A DNA stretch of 64,000 bases from Flavobacterium johnsoniae UW101 (GCF_000016645.1 NC_009441.1:1612001-1676000), one strand, 5' to 3'; numbered from the stretch's first letter, positions 41,327-50,119 are shown. Notes: generated by a model from the sequence alone, not told the origin. Made by a program: numbers and translations.

Positions 41327-41356
41327 TAAAATTATCAAAAAAAGATTATAAACAAA
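41327..41356 (-). promoter_or_regulatory. Promoter of the DUF4249/TonB receptor operon
   Basis: On the minus strand TTTG (41353-41356), an 18-base spacer and 'TAATTTTA' (41327-41334), one mismatch from consensus, lie 38 bases before the first gene. Confidence 0.6.
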
Positions 41357-41400
41357 GGGCAAAATTGTTAAAATGTAATAAAAAATTTATTTTTTGTGAC

Positions 41401-41436
41401 AAAACCCCTATTCCATTAGTATGAAACAAGGGTTTT
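41401..41436 (-). terminator. Possible terminator of the small membrane protein gene
   Basis: 'aaaaccc' and 'gggtttt' close a long imperfect hairpin 41 bases after the small gene stop. The following T-run is weak. Confidence 0.45.
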
Positions 41437-41476
41437 AGGTGAAATGTTTTTGGGCAAAAAGAGTTTCTATGGATAC

Positions 41477-41728
41477 TTACTCAAAAGAATCATCTGAACT
41501 GTCTAGAATTTGATCAAATATTTTCTTTAATGATTTTATGTATAAAGGGAAAAAGACGGCAAGTAAAACATATTCTATTCTTAAAACAGTAACATCATCC
41601 AGAATTTTATATAAACTCGGAATTATTATAGCTAATGAAACTGCAACGCCAACCCAGGGATTGTTTATTATTTTTTTGAGAATTGGTAAAATTTTCATTT
41701 CTGGTTGTTTTATCGTGGCTGTTTTCAT
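41477..41728 (-). CDS. Small two-TM membrane protein
   Basis: 83 residues with a basic N-terminus, helices at about 29-45 and 52-66, and an acidic end 'DQILDSSDDSFE'. It lies alone between the response regulator and the receptor operon, on the same strand as both. No family is recognised. An overlapping plus-strand frame is less protein-like. Confidence 0.55.
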   Translation of the reverse strand: MKTATIKQPEMKILPILKKIINNPWVGVAVSLAIIIPSLYKILDDVTVLRIEYVLLAVFFPLYIKSLKKIFDQILDSSDDSFE

Positions 41729-41868
41729 CTATCATTGTTTTGATTTAGGTAGGGTAAAAGTAAATTTGATCTAAGCAAATTGTTATGAAAATGTCATAAA
41801 AGCTCTTTTTTGTGTCATGAAAGATGTTGAAGACTCTGCCACTTAAACTTTTTCTTTCAAAAACAAAA

Positions 41869-41893
41869 AAAATCCCCTTATAGAAAGAGGATT
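41869..41893 (-). terminator. Terminator of the two-component operon
   Basis: 'aaatccccttatagaaagaggattt' folds into a hairpin with one mismatch. On the minus strand it is followed by eight T residues, 25 bases after the response regulator stop. Confidence 0.8.
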
Positions 41894-41917
41894 TAGTTTT
41901 GTGTGCATTTTTTAGCA

Positions 41918-42664
41918 TTATGACAAGATGTTCATATTTTTTATGAAATCCTTATAGGTGTCACTTAGGTTTATTCGATGGTTTCCTTTTAATATAATAA
42001 GATTGTCTGTAAGGAAAATTTCTTCAATTTTAGCAGAATTTACTATAGTGTTACGATGTGTTTTTATGAATTTGTTTTTATCCAGCAGTTCACTGATTTT
42101 TGTCAGCGAAATTAAGATTACAAATTTTTCTTTCTCAGTGATGATGTTGCAATAACGTTCTTCAACTTCGATGTAAAGAATATCTTCCAGGGCAACTTTC
42201 TTTAAGGAATTTTTCTTTTTAATAAATAATGAATCATTACTTATAACAGTGTTTTGTTCTTCGCTGAGGAATACATTGGTTTGTTCATAAAACTTTTCGA
42301 CAGCCATTTCTATGGCATATAATATTTCCAGTTCGTTAAAGGGCTTCATTAAAAAGCTAAATGGTCTGGTAAGTTTTGCTCTTTCGAAAATCTGTCTGTC
42401 CTGAGAACTAGTTAAAAACACAAAAGGCTTTGATGCCTGCGGAATTATATTTATAGATTCAGCAAACGTTATTCCATCTGGTTTTCCGTCTAGAAAAACA
42501 TCTATAATTATTACATCAACAACAGTCTCATAAAATAACTTTAAAGCATCTGTAAAGTTAACAGCAACTCCGGCTATATTATAATTGTTTTCGAGTAATA
42601 CTTTTACAAGAGCATCACTTTGCTCCGGAGTATCTTCTATAATTAAAACATTAATATTATCCAT
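41918..42664 (-). CDS. LytTR-family response regulator
   Basis: 248 residues. The receiver domain (1-120) has acidic residues 'EDT' at 10-12, phospho-acceptor Asp55 in 'VIIIDVFLDG' and Lys107 in 'FLMKPFNE'. A LytTR DNA-binding domain occupies about 145-245 ('EDILYIEVEERYCNIIT', 'FIKTHRNTIVNS'). It starts one base after the histidine kinase gene ends, so the two form a cognate pair. The TonB receptor operon further down on the same strand is a candidate target, but this is only suggested by position. Confidence 0.94.
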   Translation of the reverse strand: MDNINVLIIEDTPEQSDALVKVLLENNYNIAGVAVNFTDALKLFYETVVDVIIIDVFLDGKPDGITFAESINIIPQASKPFVFLTSSQDRQIFERAKLTRPFSFLMKPFNELEILYAIEMAVEKFYEQTNVFLSEEQNTVISNDSLFIKKKNSLKKVALEDILYIEVEERYCNIITEKEKFVILISLTKISELLDKNKFIKTHRNTIVNSAKIEEIFLTDNLIILKGNHRINLSDTYKDFIKNMNILS

Positions 42665-42665
42665 T

Positions 42666-44396
42666 TCATTTTGTTTTTGGAAAAGTTAATATCATTTTAG
42701 TTCCTTTATTGAGTTCACTTTCTATTTCAAATGTACCGCTGTTTTTCTTAATCATCTGCTTGCATAACTGTAAACCCAAACCGGTTCCAATAATTTCTGA
42801 ATTGCCTTTTTTAGCCAGTAATTCGCCTTCCTGAAGCAATTCGTCGATGGTGTTTCTGCTCATTCCAATTCCTTTATCCTGAATTATGACCTGACAATAA
42901 TCAGAATCGATTTCATTTGCAGAAAAGGTAATTTGTCCATTTTCTTTCGAAAATTTTATCGCATTGTCTAATAAATTTCTAAATACAATTTTTAGTGAAT
43001 CAAGGTCTACAAACAAAAAGATGCTTTTTGAAACCAGATTTTCAAATGTAATGGCTTTTTCCAGTAATAAAGGTTTATAATTGTATGCAATTTGTTGAAT
43101 TACAGAATGCAAATGAATCGATTCTTTATGAAAATACAATTGTTTAGTCTGTAGTAATGCCCAATGTAATAAATTATCTAAAAGGCTGTAAGTACCGTTT
43201 GCAATGCTGCTGTTTTGAACAATTAATTGATTTAATTCATCATAATTTTTGGTTTCGAGAGTGGCAGATAATTTTGAATTACTGGATTTTAAAGCATTTA
43301 CTGAAGAACGTAAATCATGGCTTACTATAGAAAATAATTGATCTTTAGTGGCATTTAGTTCGTCAAGTTTGTTTTTCTGGCGTAAAATAATTTTACTGCT
43401 TTTCACTCTTTGTGCATATAAATAAACACCGCCGGTTAAAATTAATAAAAGAGCAATTGCTGAGAAAAATAATGCATTACGCTGGGTGTTTTTTAATTTG
43501 TTTTCTACCTGTAATACTTTGATTTCCTTTTGCTTTTGTGCTACCGCAAATTTTTTCTCAAAATCAGCAACAGCCCAAATTTTATTTTGATTATGTACAG
43601 AATCTTTCCATTGTTCAGCTTCTTTTCTATATTCTAAAGCTTTTTTTAAATCGCCTTTATTTTCTTCTACCATCGCCATATTAAATGCCGTGGATTCTTT
43701 TTTATCGAAATTTTTCGTTTTTTTAGAATACAAATATGCTTTTTCAAAATAAGGAATAGCTTTTGCATCTTGGTATTGTAAATAATAGAGATTTGCAATA
43801 TTCATATAAATATAAATAAGTGCCTCATTATCTTTTTCTTGTTCTCCAATTTTTTTACTTTTAAAAAGATATTCTTCTGCTTTTTTGAATTTGTTAAGAT
43901 GTAAGTAACAAACCCCAATATTTTGATAAATAGTACTTACTTTAAATCCTTGTTTACTTGAATAAGGATATTTTTCTATTGCATTAAAATATTCAATTGC
44001 TTTTTCAAATTCTTTTAATTGCAGAGAAATTTCCCCTAGAACTTTATTTACTAATGGATAAAAAGTAAAATCTTTCGATATTAATTTTAACTCGGATTTT
44101 GCTTCTGTAAATAATTTTTTTTCATTTAAACTAAAACCTCTAAAGTAATGACAATAGTCGTTTAATTCCTTATTACCACTGCTGCTTAAATGCTTCATGG
44201 AGTATACTAAAGTCGAGTCCCAATTGTTTTCTTCGAAATAATATTGTGCCTTATTAAAATGAATTTCTTTTTTAAATGTAATCGCTTTTTTTTTGCTTTC
44301 AATATTGAAAATCTTATTGGTGGTTTTGTTTTGTGAGAAAAAAAAGAAAGGGCATAAAAGAAAAAGTAGTAAAATAGAAAAGTTAATTTTAAACAT
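42666..44396 (-). CDS. TPR-containing sensor histidine kinase
   Basis: 576 residues. A signal peptide is followed by five or more TPR repeats in the periplasm (about 45-290; e.g. 'AIEYFNAIEKYPYSSKQGF', 'YQNIGVCYLHLNKFKKAEEY'). One helix follows ('ALFFSAIALLLILTGGVYLYA'). A HisKA-like region has the phospho-acceptor in 'FSIVSHDLRSSVNAL'. The HATPase domain has 'NLLDNAIKFSKENG', 'DKGIGMSRNTID' and 'GTGLGLQLCKQM'. Periplasmic TPR sensing is common in Bacteroidetes kinases. The signal is unknown. Confidence 0.93.
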   Translation of the reverse strand: MFKINFSILLLFLLCPFFFFSQNKTTNKIFNIESKKKAITFKKEIHFNKAQYYFEENNWDSTLVYSMKHLSSSGNKELNDYCHYFRGFSLNEKKLFTEAKSELKLISKDFTFYPLVNKVLGEISLQLKEFEKAIEYFNAIEKYPYSSKQGFKVSTIYQNIGVCYLHLNKFKKAEEYLFKSKKIGEQEKDNEALIYIYMNIANLYYLQYQDAKAIPYFEKAYLYSKKTKNFDKKESTAFNMAMVEENKGDLKKALEYRKEAEQWKDSVHNQNKIWAVADFEKKFAVAQKQKEIKVLQVENKLKNTQRNALFFSAIALLLILTGGVYLYAQRVKSSKIILRQKNKLDELNATKDQLFSIVSHDLRSSVNALKSSNSKLSATLETKNYDELNQLIVQNSSIANGTYSLLDNLLHWALLQTKQLYFHKESIHLHSVIQQIAYNYKPLLLEKAITFENLVSKSIFLFVDLDSLKIVFRNLLDNAIKFSKENGQITFSANEIDSDYCQVIIQDKGIGMSRNTIDELLQEGELLAKKGNSEIIGTGLGLQLCKQMIKKNSGTFEIESELNKGTKMILTFPKTK

Positions 44397-44422
44397 AACT
44401 TTTAAATATTAATGGTTTAAGT

Positions 44423-44460
44423 AAAAACATCATTTTCTAATTAAAGTAAATGATGTTTTT
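44423..44460 (-). terminator. Terminator between the 134-aa protein and the kinase
   Basis: 'aaaacatcattt' pairs with 'aaatgatgtttt' and T-rich sequence follows on the minus strand. It separates the upstream orphan gene from the two-component operon. Confidence 0.75.
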
Positions 44461-44483
44461 GTAATTTTCTATTTTGTATTCTA

Positions 44484-44888
44484 TTAGTCTCCCACTCCAG
44501 TTTTAGTTCCTCTAGAAGTTTCAGGATCAACGTTTCTTAAATAAGAGATAACTTCTTTTATTTGAGTTACATCTGTAGAATAATAATCTATCTCAACATA
44601 CCAAACATCACAAGTTTCAGGTGTATCTTCAGTATAGTCATAATCAAAGTAAATTTCAAGAGATGTCTCTTTTAGTGTAGGTACTGAAACTATTGGGTTT
44701 TGAGTAAACTCTGAGTTTATGTACAAAGTTGCTCTTATTTTTAATGTAGGAACTCCTCCTGCACTGATGAAGTTTTCTACAGAAACAAGTGGAGGCAGAG
44801 GGTGTTTTAGATGTTGAGGGTCTACGAAGACAAAATCTTCACAGTTGATTTTTGTGTTTTGGATAACTTTGTAACGTGTTAAGTCCAT
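44484..44888 (-). CDS. Hypothetical protein, 134 aa, acidic beta-rich
   Basis: No family is recognised. There is no signal peptide and no membrane helix. The sequence is beta-rich, acidic near 'YFDYDYTEDTPETCDVWYVE', and ends 'RGTKTGVGD'. Two cysteines lie near residues 16 and 93. It has its own terminator and a 225-base AT-rich upstream gap in which nothing else is seen, so it is a single-gene unit. It could be a small cytoplasmic or effector-like protein, but no function is proposed. Confidence 0.65.
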   Translation of the reverse strand: MDLTRYKVIQNTKINCEDFVFVDPQHLKHPLPPLVSVENFISAGGVPTLKIRATLYINSEFTQNPIVSVPTLKETSLEIYFDYDYTEDTPETCDVWYVEIDYYSTDVTQIKEVISYLRNVDPETSRGTKTGVGD

Positions 44889-45046
44889 AGATAAGGTTTT
44901 TAGGGTTAATAATTTTATTTTTGGAGGTCTAAAGATATTTCATTTCTTTAAGAAAATGTAAGTTTCATCCTGTTTTTTTATAATTTTTACATTTTCTTTA
45001 TGAAAGAATGTAGAATATTAAGATTGCGCTATGGTTTAGAAAACGA

Positions 45047-45080
45047 AAAACCCCAACTCAAATACATGAGCTGGGGTTTT
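45047..45080 (-). terminator. Terminator of pnp
   Basis: 'aaaaccccaactca' pairs with 'tgagctggggtttt' with one mismatch. On the minus strand it ends in a T-run 34 bases after the stop. Confidence 0.9.
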
Positions 45081-45113
45081 CTATGAATAAACCTTTAGTA
45101 AACTAAGATCTGA

Positions 45114-47258
45114 TTACTCTTTTTTGTCCTCACGCGGAGGTCTTGGAACAAGTGCTTTTTTAGACACTTTTTCTTTTTTAGTTTTAGGGTCAACTCCTAA
45201 ATATTTCACTTCAAAGACATCTCCCATTTTAACTACATCAGCAACGTTTTCTGTACGTTCCCAAGCTAATTCAGATACGTGAAGCAATACTTCGTTTCCT
45301 GGTGCAGCAGTATATTCTACAACAGCTCCAAAATCAAGCATCTTAATTACTTTTACTTCGTAAGCTTCTCCAACCTGCGGTTTGAAAGTTAATGCATCAA
45401 TTTTAGCTAATACTGTTTTGATACCTTCTGGATCAGTTCCTAAGATTTCAACTACACCTTGCTCATCAACTTCGTTAATTACGATAGTAGTTCCTGTAGC
45501 TTTTTGTAATTCCTGAATTACTTTTCCTCCAGGTCCAATTAATGCTCCAATAAAGTTTCCAGGAATAGTTCTGGTAATAATTTTTGGTGCATGAGCTTTA
45601 ACATCTGCTCTTGGCGCTGCGATAGTTTCAGTTAATTTACCTAAAATGTGTAAACGTCCATCACGAGCCTGAGCTAAAGCTTGTTCCATGATGTCATAAC
45701 GTAAACCATCAATTTTGATGTCCATTTGACAAGCTGTGATACCGTCAGCAGTTCCTGTTACTTTAAAGTCCATATCTCCTAAGTGATCTTCATCTCCTAA
45801 GATATCAGACAATACAGCAAATTTCTCACCGTCAGTAATTAATCCCATAGCAATACCAGAAACTGGTTTTACCATTTGAACTCCAGCATCCATCAAAGCC
45901 ATTGTTCCAGCACAAACTGTTGCCATAGAAGAAGAACCGTTAGATTCTAAAACCTCAGAAACAACACGAATTGTATAAGGACAATCTGCAGGAATCATAT
46001 TTTTTAAAGCTCTTTGAGCTAAGTTACCGTGGCCAACTTCTCTTCTTGAAGTTCCTCTTAATGGTTTTGCTTCACCAGTAGAAAAAGGAGGGAAGTTATA
46101 GTGTAAGTAGAATTTTTCTTCACCTTGTTCAGATGGAGAATCGATTTGGTTAGCTTCTCTAGAAGTTCCTAAAGTTACTGTAGCCAAAGCCTGAGTTTCT
46201 CCACGTGTAAATAAAGAAGAACCGTGTACAGATGGTAAGTAATCAGTTTCACACCAGATTGGTCTGATTTCTGTAGTTTTTCTTCCATCTAAACGAATTC
46301 CTTTTTCAAGAATTACGTTACGAACAGCTTCCTTGTTTGTCTTGTAGAAATATTTTCCAACTAAACCTGCAAGATCTGCATTTTCAGCATATTCTTCTTC
46401 TGTAAACAAAGCTTTTGCTTCTTCTTTTACAGTTGCAAATTTTTCACCTCTTTCTGCTTTTCCAGAAGCTTCTTGTGCAATTGCATAACATTTATCGTAA
46501 GCAGCAGCTTTTACTTTAGCATAAACAGCTTCGTCTTCAACTTCACCTTCATAAGTTCTGTATTCTTGAGAGCTAAGTTTTGCTCTTAATTTTTGCTGAG
46601 CATGAATTTGAACTTTAATAGCTTCATGTGCAAATTTGATAGCCTCGATCATTTCAGCTTCTGAGATTTCTTTCATCTCACCTTCAACCATTGCAACAGA
46701 ATCCAGAGAAGCACCGATCATCATATCGATGTCAGATTTTTCTAATTCAGTTCTGCTTGGGTTGATTACTAATTTTCCGTCTATACGTGCAACACGTACT
46801 TCAGAGATTAAGTTGTAAAATGGAATATCTGAAACTGCTAATGCTGCAGATGCTGCTAAACCAGCTAATGCATCTGGCATAACATTGTCATCATGAGACA
46901 TTAATTGAATCATAACCTGAGTTTCGGCGTGGTAATCGTCTGGGAAAAGCGGACGTAAAACACGGTCAACTAATCTCATCGTTAATACTTCGCTGTCGCT
47001 AGGTCTGGCTTCTCTTTTGAAAAATCCTCCTGGGAAACGTCCTGCAGCAGCAAATTTTTCACGGTAATCTACCGTTAATGGTAAAAAGTCAACACCTGGG
47101 TTAGATGTTCTTGCAGAAACTGCAGTTGCTAAAAGCATACAGTTTCCTAAACGTACAACAACTGAACCATCGGCTTGTTTTGCTAATTTACCAGTCTCGA
47201 TTGAGATGCTTCTTCCATCTCCTAAATCGATAATTTCTTGTGAAACTTGTGGAATCAT
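45114..47258 (-). CDS. pnp: Polyribonucleotide nucleotidyltransferase (PNPase)
   Basis: A 3'-to-5' phosphorolytic exoribonuclease of 714 residues. Two RNase PH-like cores flank a helical linker: the first has '[20 protein letters not shown]', the second '[17 protein letters not shown]' and '[15 protein letters not shown]'. A KH domain ('[20 protein letters not shown]') and an S1 domain ('[17 protein letters not shown]') follow, ending in a basic tail. It lies downstream of rpsO, the same gene order as in proteobacteria. The leader between the genes can form a hairpin that may matter for control. Confidence 0.97.
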
Positions 47259-47283
47259 AAATTTTTCCTTTTTGATTATACAA

Positions 47284-47340
47284 TGGGTTTTAGTTGTGTT
47301 GTAGTTGTTGTTGTGTGTAGTTGTTGTTATCTAAAACCCA
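47284..47340 (-). promoter_or_regulatory. Structured pnp leader hairpin
   Basis: On the RNA strand of pnp, 'TGGGTTTTAG' and 'CTAAAACCCA' form a perfect 10-bp stem. It encloses a 37-base loop made of ACA/ACT repeats with almost no G. It lies 26 bases before the pnp ATG and after the rpsO terminator. A stem-loop leader is the basis of PNPase autoregulation in E. coli; a comparable role here is inference. Confidence 0.55.
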
Positions 47341-47399
47341 ATGAAAAACCAAACTTTTTTTCTTGTAAAGTGCTTGTTATAAACAGCTGTAATGTAAAA

Positions 47400-47428
47400 A
47401 CAAAAAGAGGCACTTTCGCACCTCTTTT
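47400..47428 (-). terminator. Terminator of rpsO
   Basis: 'aaaagagg' pairs with 'cctctttt'. On the minus strand the loop contains a GAAA tetraloop and is followed by TTTTTG. It lies 10 bases after the rpsO stop and could be partly read through into pnp. Confidence 0.8.
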
Positions 47429-47437
47429 CTATATTGA

Positions 47438-47704
47438 TTATTTTCTGATATTCAATACTTTGATAATCTCACGATATCTGTTGATATCTTTCTTTTTCAA
47501 GTAGTCCAACAAAGCTCTTCTTTTACCTACTAATAGTACAAGAGAACGCTCAGTGTTGTAATCGTGACGATTTTTTTTCAAGTGTTCAGTTAAGTGAGAA
47601 ATTCTGTAAGTGAACAATGCGATTTGACCTTCAGCTTTACCAGTGTTTTTTGCATCACCGTGTTGTGCGAAGATTTCTTCTTTCTTTTCTTTAGTTAAAT
47701 ACAT
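47438..47704 (-). CDS. rpsO: 30S ribosomal protein S15
   Basis: 88 residues, a normal S15 length. Family hallmarks are 'TGKAEGQIALFTYRISHLTEHLKKN' in shortened form (TGKAEGQIA, RISHLTEHLK), 'HDYNTERSLVLLVGKRRALL' and 'YLKKKDINRYREII'. It binds 16S rRNA early in 30S assembly. It is transcribed with, or just ahead of, pnp. Confidence 0.98.
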   Translation of the reverse strand: MYLTKEKKEEIFAQHGDAKNTGKAEGQIALFTYRISHLTEHLKKNRHDYNTERSLVLLVGKRRALLDYLKKKDINRYREIIKVLNIRK

Positions 47705-47760
47705 TCCAATATTGTTTTAATGATTTTTATGTATGTCATACAACTTTTGTAAGACGGGTG

Positions 47761-47792
47761 CAAAATTAGATTAAAAAAACAGAAAAATCAAA
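47761..47792 (-). promoter_or_regulatory. Promoter of rpsO
   Basis: On the minus strand TTTG (47789-47792), a 20-base spacer and 'TAATTTTG' (47761-47768) match the Bacteroidetes consensus exactly. Confidence 0.75.
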
Positions 47793-47889
47793 AAAAAATA
47801 AAAGAATCTAAAAATAAGACCTAAGAAATTCTTTTTTAATGATTTAGATGTGTCTTTTTCTATAAAAAACAAAGCAGATTTTGATATAA

Positions 47890-48585
47890 TTACTTCAATT
47901 TTTGGGCTTTTTTCCCGTTTTGTTTCTCGTTTAAAGACGAATAAGTCAATTGTATGTTGTTTTCATCTGTACTTACGCCAGAGATTAGAATTCCTTTATC
48001 GTAATTGTCAACAAATGTGATTTTTCTCAAACTATCGCTTCCTTCCCAAGAACCTTGTTTCAATCCGTCTTTAATAATGCCTTTTTGTGTTATGAATGTA
48101 TCTATTTCTTCAAACTCACCGTTTCCATCAGTTACAGTCTGGTTTTTGTTTTCATCCCAGCAATTAAGAATTAAGGTTTGCTGCTTTTTTGTTTTAGAAT
48201 CCCAAATGTTCTGTTTTTCGCACTTTTTACTCTGATTTTCATACCATGTAATCTCTTTGCCGTTTTTATGGTCGTCAGTATAATTAATAACAGATTCTTT
48301 TGCTCCGTTTTTATAATAACAAATAAACTCGCCGTCTTTCTTCAAAATATCACGATCGAGAGTAGCACCTGTCATTTTTTTTCGGCCGTTTTTATAAAAA
48401 TCTGTTATAACATAGCGTATGCTTTTTTGAGAATAATTTGTAATTACTCTTGTGTAACTGTAATTATCGGGTGTGCATTCACGATTCAATGAGTCTAAAA
48501 AGATTTTTTTAGACATCATGCTAATTTGTGCAGACAGATTAACTGAAAGTATCAGAAGCAAAAAGATAAAGATGTTTCTTTTCAT
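47890..48585 (-). CDS. Secreted MORN-like repeat protein (YwqK type)
   Basis: 231 residues with signal peptide 'MKRNIFIFLLLILSVNLSAQ'. The body holds MORN-variant repeats such as 'DFYKNGRKKMTG', 'CYYKNGAKESVINYTDDHKNG' and 'GIIKDGLKQGSWEG', typical of proteins annotated as YwqK-like. Despite that label there is no toxin gene nearby, and the signal peptide makes a periplasmic or surface role more likely than an antitoxin role. It is a single gene. Confidence 0.75.
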   Translation of the reverse strand: MKRNIFIFLLLILSVNLSAQISMMSKKIFLDSLNRECTPDNYSYTRVITNYSQKSIRYVITDFYKNGRKKMTGATLDRDILKKDGEFICYYKNGAKESVINYTDDHKNGKEITWYENQSKKCEKQNIWDSKTKKQQTLILNCWDENKNQTVTDGNGEFEEIDTFITQKGIIKDGLKQGSWEGSDSLRKITFVDNYDKGILISGVSTDENNIQLTYSSLNEKQNGKKAQKLK

Positions 48586-48619
48586 TCAGTTCTATTTTTT
48601 TATCTTAAAAATAGTTCTT

Positions 48620-49075
48620 CTAGAATAATTTAGCAACTTCTTGATTCACAAATTCTAAAAATCTTTCGTCGGCTTCTGTAAAAGGGTCGATAACATGGCT
48701 GTCAATATCAATTTGCCCAATGTTTACTCCATTTACAAACAAAGGAACAACGATTTCAGATTTAACGGTTAAACTGCATGCAATATAATTGTCTTGAGCT
48801 TTTACGTCTGGCACTACAAAATTTGCATTGCTTTCTGCAACCTGACCACAGATTCCTTTTCCGAATGGAATAACAGTATGATCAGTTTCGGCACCCACAT
48901 AAGGGCCTAAATGAAGTGTTTTGTTTTCGAGGTTGGCAAAATAAAATCCTACCCAGTTGTAATATTCTACATTTTCATTTAAAAGCTGGCAGACAGCTAA
49001 TAGTTTTTCGTCTCTAACTTTATTATTGTCAGATATTATAGCGCTTATTTTTGGTTGTAATTCTTGAAATGTCAT
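48620..49075 (-). CDS. GAF-domain free methionine-(R)-sulfoxide reductase
   Basis: Reduces free methionine-R-sulfoxide in the cytoplasm. The 151-residue protein is a single GAF domain. 'NWVGFYFANLENKTLHLGPYVG' forms the pocket. Cysteines 76 ('GKGICGQVA') and 100 ('NYIACSLTVKSEIVVP') are at conserved positions, and 'IGQIDIDSHVIDPF' is the closing motif. It is divergent from xrtF; 'TACTTTTG' on the minus strand (49093-49100) is a likely -7 element. Confidence 0.9.
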   Translation of the reverse strand: MTFQELQPKISAIISDNNKVRDEKLLAVCQLLNENVEYYNWVGFYFANLENKTLHLGPYVGAETDHTVIPFGKGICGQVAESNANFVVPDVKAQDNYIACSLTVKSEIVVPLFVNGVNIGQIDIDSHVIDPFTEADERFLEFVNQEVAKLF

Positions 49076-49146
49076 GATTTGAAAATTTTATACAAAAGTA
49101 TTTAAAGCTAAACTCAAAAAATACATAAATTTGAAAAAAAAATCTG

Positions 49147-49683
49147 TTGAGAAAATATCTAGTTCAATTCAAGCCGTTTTTAATTTTTATAGGTACTTTT
49201 TTTGCTGCTTATATAATCCTTACGGTTGTATATAAATTTTATTTAAACAGCCTTAGGCCAGATGAAGTAGATGCGGTAACTAATTGGGTTGGTCATAATG
49301 TAGAGCAGCTGCTTTTGATGTTCAATTATGATATTAAAATTCAGCAGGGTTTTGCTTCTCCGTGGTTAGAAGTTTGGTTTAATAATAAATATGGCGTTCG
49401 TATAGTTGAAGGCTGTAATGCCGTAAGCGTTATTATTTTATTTATTTCATTTGTACTCGCTTTTTCGGGTAAGTTAAAAGTTACGCTGCTTTATATTTTG
49501 TTCGGAATAGTGTTTATATACATTTTAAATGTAGCTCGTATAGCATTGTTAACTGTTTTGTTGTTTCATTATCCTGAAAAATCACATCTTTTACACGGGG
49601 TTTTATTTCCGCTGATTATTTACGGGTCTGTATTTATTTTATGGGTTTTATGGGTTAATAAATTTTCAAAATATGCTAAATAG
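49147..49683 (+). CDS. xrtF: Exosortase family protein XrtF
   Basis: A membrane cysteine protease/transpeptidase of the exosortase family, 178 residues with several helices. The triad is Cys90 in 'VEGCNAVSVIILF', Arg131 in 'LNVARIALL' and His150 in 'SHLLHGVLFP'. Exosortases cut C-terminal sorting tails on the outer face of the inner membrane. The start appears to be TTG at 49147: no ATG precedes the first helix, and 'TAAATTTG' (49126-49133) provides a promoter element just before it. It overlaps its associated protein by 11 bases. No tailed substrate is seen in the window. Confidence 0.92.
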   Translation: MRKYLVQFKPFLIFIGTFFAAYIILTVVYKFYLNSLRPDEVDAVTNWVGHNVEQLLLMFNYDIKIQQGFASPWLEVWFNNKYGVRIVEGCNAVSVIILFISFVLAFSGKLKVTLLYILFGIVFIYILNVARIALLTVLLFHYPEKSHLLHGVLFPLIIYGSVFILWVLWVNKFSKYAK

Positions 49684-50119
49684 AATAGTAGAGCAAAAGA
49701 AGAAAATTTTTATCTCCATAATTATTATCTTCTGTTTTGGCTTAATTAGAGCTTTTGAAAAATCATTGTTTTATGATCCCTTTTTGGTGTATTTTGAATC
49801 TACTTTCAAAGGTCTGCCATTGCCGGATGTTGATTTGTTTAAGCTCTTTTATAATCTGCTGTTTCGTTTTGCGCTTAACACAATCCTGTCACTTGTTTTA
49901 ATTTACACACTTTTTAAGGACAAAGGAATTCTAAATTTCAGTGCTTTTTTATACCTCTTTTTTGGATTAATACTTTTTATAATGTTTTTTATAATTCTAA
50001 GATATTTTCCAGAAAACAGCTGGCTTCTTTTTTATGTCCGACGTTTTATAATCCAGCCTATATTTGTGCTTTTATTTATTCCTGCATTTTATTATCAATT
50101 TCAAAATTTAAAAAAATAA
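49673..50119 (+). CDS. Exosortase F system-associated membrane protein
   Basis: 148 residues with four predicted helices (about 13-30, 63-82, 89-112 and 130-143). The loop 'YFESTFKGLPLPDVDLFKLF' and the segment 'RFIIQPIFVLLFIPAFYYQ' are as in the family found beside XrtF. It overlaps xrtF by 11 bases. It presumably assists processing or anchoring by XrtF. The mechanism is unknown. Confidence 0.88.
   Translation: MLNRIVEQKKKIFISIIIIFCFGLIRAFEKSLFYDPFLVYFESTFKGLPLPDVDLFKLFYNLLFRFALNTILSLVLIYTLFKDKGILNFSAFLYLFFGLILFIMFFIILRYFPENSWLLFYVRRFIIQPIFVLLFIPAFYYQFQNLKK

Noticed and set aside
41538..41774. A plus-strand 78-codon frame opposite the small membrane protein at 41477-41728
   Set aside because: The minus-strand frame has a sensible basic-helix-helix-acidic layout and fits the local gene direction; the plus frame is its shadow.
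48178..48492. A 104-codon plus-strand frame inside the MORN-like gene
   Set aside because: It is antisense to a clear secreted protein and is rich in Phe, Ile and Cys from AT-rich shadow codons.
47890..48585. A toxin-antitoxin antitoxin (YwqK label)
   Set aside because: The signal peptide and lack of a toxin neighbour make an antitoxin role unlikely.
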